42,561 nt of DNA from Photorhabdus bodei (lineage in GTDB: Bacteria; Pseudomonadota; Gammaproteobacteria; Enterobacterales; Enterobacteriaceae): contig NZ_NSCM01000044.1 of assembly GCF_003287735.1 (NCBI RefSeq), forward strand, positions 541-43,101. Reading direction: 5' to 3'. Shown here one piece after another: positions 37,229 to 42,561 of this stretch. The first letter of the stretch is position 1. Every line of letters starts with the position of its first letter. The position numbers and the translations under genes were made by a program. The notes under the pieces were generated by a model. The model was not told the origin of the DNA. It saw nothing but the letters and a program-made list of their open reading frames with translations, and searched no databases.

Positions 37229-38440
37229 ATGGAGAATAAAAACAGGTTATTATCCTCTGATATAATATCTATCTTTGGTACAGGAATAAGTGAAATAGCG
37301 CTTCTTTCACTTGTATATTCAATTACCAAGTCGGAGATAGATACGTCTTTAATGGTATCTGTGAGGCTAATGGCGAGTATATTAGTTTTTGTGGTTATTG
37401 GCGGGTTAACGGCTCGGTTTAATATGCGGGCTATTTGTATTTCTTCGGATTTATTTCGGGCAGTAACAATATTCCTTGCTGTATTTGTGAATAATATATA
37501 TTTATTATTTTTCATATCTTTCCTGCTGTCATTTTTTTCAGGTTTAAATATATCGATAAGGTCAGCGGCATACCAGGTATTTTTCAGCTCAGAAGAAAGA
37601 GTTGCTTTTATATCAAAGCAACAATTCTATTATGGGTTACTCTCTATATCTTCTCCATTGATAGCCGGTTTTTTGATAAATATGATGTCAATACGATCCT
37701 TGTTTCTTATTGAATCAATGTGTTTTATTTTATCAATTATATTTCTCTTCTTTATCAGCGATTGGGGAACTAAAATAAAGGAAAAAGATATTTCTATGAA
37801 ATATGGTGGGTTGGAATATATTATCAAGAATAATACCCAGAGAAATATATTATTGTTCAGGATAAGTATTTTAACTGCAATGGTGTCATACCAAGTGATT
37901 TCAACCTATATAATGACTTCTAACTATACAACGATTGTCTCTTTATTTAGTGGATTATATTCGTTTTCTTTTTCTGATTTGGTTGCTTATTTTTCCTTTT
38001 TAGCTTCTATTTCAATGTTATTTGGATCTTATTTATCTGGTTGTTATTTTAATATAAGTAAATTAAAAAAATCTTTCTTTCTTGGCTCTCTTTTGATTGC
38101 TGTTGGATCTATTTTTTGGGCTATGCCTTTGTCAAGAATTGTCCTGTTATTTTATACTTTGGGAACTATGCTTATTTTTATCGGACTTTCTTTTTTAAGG
38201 ATATCTCTCTATACATCAGGGCAAGAGCTGACACCAGAAAAATACTTTGCGAGAATAATATCGTCTTCGGATGCAATTTCAAGAAGTTATCAATCAGCCT
38301 TTGGTATTATAATAATATGGTTAATCCCTTTGCTAGGAAGTAGTGTGTTGTTTGTCTTTTTTGCAATGTGTTCTTTGAGCTCAGTTTTTGTTGCAAAGAA
38401 AATAAGCGCTGATGTTGAGAATAAACTCACATTGAAGTAA
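37229..38440 (+). CDS. MFS-type transporter
   Basis: 403-residue membrane protein with about 12 predicted helices. A major-facilitator motif-A-like loop GGLTARFNMRAICIS lies after helix 2, and a basic/acidic cytosolic loop (WGTKIKEKDISMKYGG) lies between helices 6 and 7. The start ATG 37229 follows a GGGATAAG-type SD. It lies 23 bp downstream of the PP-loop gene with the same AT-rich composition, so it is probably in the same transcript. Likely an exporter of the locus product or a self-protection pump (inference from context). No substrate-specific motif recognised. The frame is intact, unlike the enzyme gene. Confidence 0.82.
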   Translation: MENKNRLLSSDIISIFGTGISEIALLSLVYSITKSEIDTSLMVSVRLMASILVFVVIGGLTARFNMRAICISSDLFRAVTIFLAVFVNNIYLLFFISFLLSFFSGLNISIRSAAYQVFFSSEERVAFISKQQFYYGLLSISSPLIAGFLINMMSIRSLFLIESMCFILSIIFLFFISDWGTKIKEKDISMKYGGLEYIIKNNTQRNILLFRISILTAMVSYQVISTYIMTSNYTTIVSLFSGLYSFSFSDLVAYFSFLASISMLFGSYLSGCYFNISKLKKSFFLGSLLIAVGSIFWAMPLSRIVLLFYTLGTMLIFIGLSFLRISLYTSGQELTPEKYFARIISSSDAISRSYQSAFGIIIIWLIPLLGSSVLFVFFAMCSLSSVFVAKKISADVENKLTLK

Positions 38441-38494
38441 TTTATGTAGGGAGTAAAGAAGACCTAATTTAGCTATTAAAAAATAAGGTGGCAA

Positions 38495-38620
38495 ATGAAC
38501 ATTTCTGCAATTAAGAATGATTTAATGAAGCAATATAGTACCTTAATTCTGTTATCCTATTGGGATAATAATTTATTATCTTCTTTTTTTTATTTTTATA
38601 ATAACAATTCCTTATTGTAA
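38495..38620 (+). CDS. Small ORF of unknown function (41 residues)
   Basis: AAGGTGG SD just upstream of ATG 38495. The product begins MNISAIKNDLMKQYSTLILLSYWDN and is rich in Asn, Leu and aromatic residues. Its stop overlaps the next start (TAATG). It may be the N-terminal part of a frameshifted protein continued by the next ORF. No family recognised. Confidence 0.4.
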   Translation: MNISAIKNDLMKQYSTLILLSYWDNNLLSSFFYFYNNNSLL

Positions 38621-38904
38621 TGTTGAAACCTATCTTGAATGTGATTAATAATCTAAGTCTGTTTTTTATGACTAAAAATCAGGCTTATGTTCTATCAATA
38701 ATATATATAGATCATAATTTTGATCCCTATTTAGCAAACGATAGATTTTTAGATTATCTTAACAACTCGGATTCAGATGTGATTATATTTGATGAGTTTG
38801 ATTGCAGGAAATTAATAAATAGAATTGATAAAAATAAGAAAATAATCGTTGTCTCACACATGGAAACTATTGGTTCAATATTGAACATTAGCGAAGTGGT
38901 ATGA
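38620..38904 (+). CDS. Small ORF of unknown function (94 residues)
   Basis: Starts in the TAATG overlap with the preceding small ORF, suggesting translational coupling or a frameshift. The C-terminal half contains SDVIIFDEFDCRKLINRI and KKIIVVSHMETIGS. These resemble a Walker-B strand followed by a sensor strand of a P-loop ATPase, but no Walker A lies in this frame. It could be the C-terminal end of a broken ATPase. Very AT-rich like its neighbours. Confidence 0.45.
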   Translation: MLKPILNVINNLSLFFMTKNQAYVLSIIYIDHNFDPYLANDRFLDYLNNSDSDVIIFDEFDCRKLINRIDKNKKIIVVSHMETIGSILNISEVV

Positions 38905-39037
38905 AAAGATTGGCTACAGAGTGAGTGACTGCGAGTGATCGTTTTACCGCCTTGCAGCAAGGTCTTACCGTGTTATTATCAGTGGATGGCTCAATGACAA
39001 TGCCACAATTTCACGCATAACGATGAGATATGACAAA

Positions 39038-39991
39038 ATGACCGATAAACTAACCTCCCTGCGTAAACTGACAACAGTAGTGGCAGATACCGGGGATATT
39101 GCGGCGATGAAGCTTTATCAGCCACAAGATGCGACAACTAACCCATCTCTGATCCTTAACGCTGCACAAATTCCTGAATACCGTAAATTAATTGATGAAG
39201 CAATTGCATGGGCGCGTGAACAGAGCGATTCCCGCGAGCAGCAGATTGTGGATGCCAGTGATAAACTGGCGGTAAATATTGGCTTGGAAATTCTCAAACT
39301 GATCCCTGGCCGTATTTCGACAGAAGTTGATGCTCGTTTGTCTTATGACACTGAACGCAGTGTTGCTAAAGCTAAACGCCTGATTAAGTTGTATAACGAG
39401 GCGGGTATCAGCAATGATCGGATTTTGATCAAATTGGCTTCAACCTGGCAGGGTATCCGCGCGGCTGAACAGCTAGAAAAAGAAGGGATTAACTGTAACC
39501 TGACACTACTATTCTCTTTTGCTCAGGCGCGTGCTTGTGCGGAAGCCGGGGTTTATCTGATTTCGCCGTTCGTTGGCCGTATTCTTGACTGGTATAAAGC
39601 GAACAGCGATCAGAAAGAGTTCGCTCCACACGAAGATCCTGGCGTCATTTCTGTGACTGAAATTTACCAATATTATAAACAACATGGCTATGACACCGTT
39701 GTTATGGGGGCAAGTTTCCGTAATTCCGGTGAGATCTTGGAATTGGCGGGTTGCGACCGTTTGACTATTGCGCCTGCGCTGTTGAAAGAGCTGTCTGAAG
39801 CTCAGGGTGAAGTTGAACGTAAACTGGGTTATACCGGTGAAATTAAAGCGCGTCCAGAGCCATTGAGTGAAGCTCAGTTCTACTGGGAACATCATCAGGA
39901 TGCAATGGCAACAGAAAAACTGGCGGATGGTATCCGTAAATTTGCTATTGATCAGGGCAAACTTGAGAAGATGATCGCTGATCTGCTGTAA
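39038..39991 (+). CDS. talB: Transaldolase B
   Basis: Pentose-phosphate-pathway enzyme moving dihydroxyacetone units between sugar phosphates. With start ATG 39038 (MTDKLTSLRKLTTVVADTGD) it is 317 residues, the E. coli length; ATG 39023 would add five non-conserved residues. The Schiff-base Lys lies in NDRILIKLASTWQGIRA (~132), and the GRILDWYK landmark is intact. Followed by an ERIC and a strong terminator. Confidence 0.97.
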   Translation: MTDKLTSLRKLTTVVADTGDIAAMKLYQPQDATTNPSLILNAAQIPEYRKLIDEAIAWAREQSDSREQQIVDASDKLAVNIGLEILKLIPGRISTEVDARLSYDTERSVAKAKRLIKLYNEAGISNDRILIKLASTWQGIRAAEQLEKEGINCNLTLLFSFAQARACAEAGVYLISPFVGRILDWYKANSDQKEFAPHEDPGVISVTEIYQYYKQHGYDTVVMGASFRNSGEILELAGCDRLTIAPALLKELSEAQGEVERKLGYTGEIKARPEPLSEAQFYWEHHQDAMATEKLADGIRKFAIDQGKLEKMIADLL

Positions 39992-40014
39992 TGATAGGCG
40001 ATAAACTATTCTTT

Positions 40015-40141
40015 TATACCTTATGGATTTCAAGATGCATCGCGGCGGCAAGGGAGCAAATCCCCGGGAGCATAGATAACTATGTGACCGGGGTGAGTGA
40101 GTGCAGCCAACAAAGAGGCAACTTGAAGGATGACAGGTATA
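40015..40141 (+). repeat. ERIC element (talB-mog spacer)
   Basis: 127-bp forward copy, TATACCTTATGGATTT to GATGACAGGTATA, with small differences (CGCGGCGGCAAGG). It lies 23 bp after the talB stop and directly before the terminator. Confidence 0.92.
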
Positions 40142-40146
40142 GTGTT

Positions 40147-40173
40147 AAAGGCGGCATAATTGGCCGCCTTTTT
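40147..40173 (+). terminator. talB terminator
   Basis: 9-bp stem AAAGGCGGC / GCCGCCTTT, 7-base loop, then a T-run. Classical intrinsic terminator. Confidence 0.88.
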
Positions 40174-40202
40174 GCTATTTAATTGTGTTGATTGAGGTTT
40201 AT

Positions 40203-40778
40203 ATGAATGAATTGCGCATTGGCCTGGTATCCGTCTCTGATCGTGCATCAAGCGGTGTTTATCAGGACAAAGGGATTCCGGCATTAGAAGAGTGGCTGAA
40301 AAGTGCGATTACCACCCCTTTTCAGATAGAGGCTCGTCTGATCCCGGATGAGCAGATCATCATTGAACAAACCTTGTGTGAGCTAGTGGATGAAATCGGT
40401 TGTCATCTGGTTTTGACCACTGGTGGAACTGGCCCCGCACACCGAGATGTGACGCCTGATGCTACATTAGCGGTTGCAGACCGTGAAATGCCGGGTTATG
40501 GCGAACAGATGCGTCAGATTAGTTTGCAATTTGTTCCAACGGCAATTTTATCCCGTCAGGTTGGTGTTATCCGCAAGCAGGCGCTGATTTTGAATTTGCC
40601 GGGGCAACCAAAAGCAATCGCAGAAACGTTGGAAGGTTTGAAAGACGAAAATGGCAAAGTTCTGGTATCCGGCATTTTTGCCAGTGTGCCGTATTGTATC
40701 CAATTGCTAGATGGCCCATATGTGGAAACCGATGATAAGGTAGTCACAGCTTTTAGACCAAAAAGTGCTTGTCGTTGA
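40203..40778 (+). CDS. mog: Molybdopterin adenylyltransferase
   Basis: Adenylates molybdopterin before Mo insertion in molybdenum-cofactor synthesis. 191 residues. The start ATG 40203 follows GAGG, and the N-terminus MNELRIGLVSVSDRASSGVYQDKG is conserved (key parts IGLVSVSDRAS). The substrate-binding loop is LTTGGTGPAHRDVTPDAT. Follows talB, as in E. coli. Confidence 0.96.
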   Translation: MNELRIGLVSVSDRASSGVYQDKGIPALEEWLKSAITTPFQIEARLIPDEQIIIEQTLCELVDEIGCHLVLTTGGTGPAHRDVTPDATLAVADREMPGYGEQMRQISLQFVPTAILSRQVGVIRKQALILNLPGQPKAIAETLEGLKDENGKVLVSGIFASVPYCIQLLDGPYVETDDKVVTAFRPKSACR

Positions 40779-40916
40779 ACAATGAGTTTATTGTAGAAAG
40801 AATCAAAAAATCGAACTTTTATCCGCCACCTATCGAAAGGTAATTTCAACATTTTAAGCTTATAATTAGTTTGGTATGTTGATTAGTTTGTTTGGAATAA
40901 ATTTCGGGGTGAAAAG

Positions 40917-41525
40917 ATGCAACGGCTGAAAAAAGTAAGGGCTGGCTTTATTGTTGGCTTGGCATTGGTTATGAGCACAATGGCACCAACGGTGACGTTA
41001 GCCATGGAGGCAAAGACGACGGTAGCTCAGTTGATTAATCAGCGCCTCTCTTACATGAAAGATGTGGCAGGATACAAGGCTGAAAACCATTTACCTGTTG
41101 AGGTTTTGGCTCAAGAAGAGAAGGTTCTTGCTAAATCAATAAGTGAGGCTGAATCTTTCGGGTTAAATGGAGAATCAGTCACACCGTTCATTATAATCCA
41201 GATGAATGCGGCAAAGGCGATTCAATATCGCTATCGAGCTGATTGGTTGTCACTCCCTGAAAATGGTTGGCAACCGAAGCCGCTAGATGATGTTCGGATT
41301 AAAATTAGCGGGTTAAGTACGGAAATCCTCCAACAAATTGCGATCTTGCTCAAAGCCGGAGAGAAAATAGGCGCTTCTGACAAAGAAATGTTTATGAGGA
41401 ATATTCAACAACACAATTTAAAGGATTCGGATAAACAGCAAATTTTTGTGGTGCTTGAGAAGGTGAAATTGAAATATGTTAAAAGTAATCCCCTACGGGC
41501 GAACTTGCGACTTATATCTTATTGA
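40917..41525 (+). CDS. aroQ: Secreted (periplasmic) chorismate mutase, AroQ-gamma type
   Basis: 202 residues. The signal peptide ~1-29 ends TLAM. The all-helical AroQ domain has INQRLSYMKDVAGYKAENHLPVEVL (key Arg and Lys in QRL, AGYK), LAQEEKVL and QMNAAKAIQYRYRADW, matching active-site positions of the secreted family. It converts chorismate to prephenate outside the cytosol; why bacteria export it is unclear. It replaces satP, which follows mog in E. coli. The C-terminal domain is less conserved. Followed by a decayed symporter gene. Confidence 0.88.
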   Translation: MQRLKKVRAGFIVGLALVMSTMAPTVTLAMEAKTTVAQLINQRLSYMKDVAGYKAENHLPVEVLAQEEKVLAKSISEAESFGLNGESVTPFIIIQMNAAKAIQYRYRADWLSLPENGWQPKPLDDVRIKISGLSTEILQQIAILLKAGEKIGASDKEMFMRNIQQHNLKDSDKQQIFVVLEKVKLKYVKSNPLRANLRLISY

Positions 41526-41669
41526 TGGTAACTCCTCGGAAGTTAAATTTGACGTATACAGCGTCAAAGACAGTGTGCTGATAAAACCGAACCCAAAGAC
41601 TAAGCTTTTTCCTTAACTCCTGCCTGTAATTGTGGTGATAATTTGTTTTTTAGGTTGACAAAATCGACA
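41526..41669. other. Remnant DNA between aroQ and the symporter pseudogene
   Basis: The minus strand holds a short open end NLILPNVDFVNLKNKLSPQ continuing to a TAG near 41609. It could be the C-terminal stub of another lost gene or of the symporter locus. Not assignable. Confidence 0.3.
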
Positions 41670-42309
41670 TTAGGCAGAATTAAGTTTCAGAAAAGCGGCG
41701 AAAAAAATTCCTTTCTGCGCTTGCTGCACTGATTTCGCAGCAAAGGTACGTTGAATATAGCCGAGAGTCCGCCGTAAATAGAATAAACCAAGGCAAAAAT
41801 TGCAAGCCAAATAATGGAATAGATCAATGGAATATTCAGAATGGTTTCAAGTGCTAAGCCACCTAAATAAAGTACAGAGGTCAGATTGACGAAAATATAG
41901 AGTGAAATCCAGAATACCGCCAGAATGGCTTTTAAGTTTTTGTTAAACCGTTGTTCCGCAAATTCTGGGATAGTATAAATGCCTTTCTCAATGAAAATGG
42001 GTAAGAAATATTTACCTACGATAATTAATGTCATTGCCGCCATCCATTCATAAGACGCTATTGCTAAGTCAATGGAATAACCGGAACCGGACATACCGAT
42101 AAATTGCTCGGCAGAAATATTTGCCGCGATCAATGAGGTGCCTATTGTCCACCAAGGTAAAGATTTACTTGCCAGGAAGTAATCTTCAGTGCTTTTGTCT
42201 GATCTTTTTTATTTCTAGATACCCAGAGCCCCACGCTGATGATAATAGCAACATAGAACATGAATACCAATATATCTACCAAGCTTAAACCGTGTTCTAT
42301 AGTGGACAT
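41670..42309 (-). pseudogene. Decayed sodium/sugar symporter (SGLT-type, SSS family)
   Basis: Start ATG 42309 (MSTIEHGLSLVDILVFMFYV). One base is missing in a T4 run (A4 on the coding strand) at 42193-42196, which shifts STEDYFLASKSLPWW out of frame. The frame resumes with SLIAANISAEQFIGMSGSGYS, GKYFLPIFIEKGIYTIPEF and LYLGGLALETI, then ends after VYSIYGGLSA. At about 41757-41761 the sequence jumps to IQRTFAAKSVQQAQKGIFFAAF, which belongs about 100 residues later in full-length family members, and then stops at 41670. The last two-thirds of the transporter are gone. A nonfunctional remnant. Confidence 0.85.
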
Positions 42310-42520
42310 GTTTCTTTTCCTGGCTAGTTTATTTGATATTAAATTGTAAGTATTACCATTTGGTGAGGATGTAATCAGAATCACAAAATTGTTATTCAGT
42401 ATTGTGATTGAAACTTACCTTAATTCTTAATCATTGGCGGATTCGACTAATAAGTGCAATTTTTCAGAAGGGCGGTCAGTTGCTATAGTAGGCATCTTTC
42501 CCGCCACAGGAGAATGCACT
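42310..42520. other. Spacer before the IS30-type transposase
   Basis: AT-rich 5' region of the symporter remnant, then (from about 42440) sequence leading into the transposase gene. The left inverted repeat of the insertion sequence should lie here, but cannot be fixed without the right end. Confidence 0.4.
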
Positions 42521-42561
42521 ATGGCCTATACACAACTGACCGAAACAGAAAGATACCAGAT
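42521..42561 (+). mobile_element. IS30-family transposase, N-terminus only
   Basis: The start ATG 42521 follows AGGAGA. The first residues MAYTQLTETERYQ are the typical beginning of IS30-family transposases, ahead of their helix-turn-helix. The gene runs out of the window, so intactness is unknown. Its position beside a decayed symporter suggests a region of genome erosion. Confidence 0.7.

Noticed and set aside
38925..39020. 31-codon frame (TALQQGLTVLLSVDGSM) just before talB
   Set aside because: Too short to call a gene; probably a 3' fragment of a lost gene at the talB junction.
16140..40141. Idea that the six 127-bp palindromes form a CRISPR array or attachment sites
   Set aside because: They are dispersed, occur in both orientations, and match the ERIC core; there is no regular spacing and no cas gene.

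Overview
The window looks like a chromosomal segment of a Photorhabdus-type (possibly Xenorhabdus-type) enterobacterium. Most of it follows the Escherichia coli gene order around minute 0/100 (smp-serB-radA-nadR-ettA-slt-trpR-yjjX-gpmB-rob-creA-arcA-thrLABC-yaaA-talB-mog). The proteins are close to the E. coli ones, but the spacers are AT-rich and hold six copies of a ~127-bp ERIC palindrome, which is very abundant in Photorhabdus. Genus assignment is inference.

Region 1 (1-13852, minus strand) is a two-partner secretion operon. An outer-membrane TpsB transporter (CdiB/FhaC type) is followed by a giant TpsA exoprotein of the CdiA/filamentous haemagglutinin type. The exoprotein frame is open for at least 4042 codons and leaves the window just before the expected pretoxin/toxin end. 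It carries a ~1170-bp in-frame tandem repeat, a 90-bp proline-rich repeat and a polybasic patch.

Region 2 (14402-34257) is core metabolism and regulation: smp; serB-ERIC-radA-nadR; an orphan, motif-degenerate ABC ATPase; ettA (convergent); slt and trpR (with an operator-like palindrome); yjjX, gpmB and rob; creA between two ERICs and without creBCD; arcA (with an FNR-like box upstream); and the thr operon with promoter, leader peptide and attenuator.

Region 3 (34310-39020) is yaaA followed by an AT-rich insertion at the yaaA/talB junction. The insertion holds a 60-residue peptide gene, a strong hairpin, a gene for a ThiS-like/PP-loop ATPase/zinc-ribbon enzyme broken by two ERIC insertions, an MFS exporter, and two small overlapping unknown ORFs. 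I read this as a candidate, previously undescribed peptide or thio-modification locus, probably inactivated by the ERICs. Removing the two ERICs on paper restores one 426-codon frame.

Region 4 (39038-42561) has talB, an ERIC, mog, a secreted chorismate mutase, a decayed sodium/sugar symporter (SGLT-type) pseudogene and the first codons of an IS30-family transposase at the right edge.
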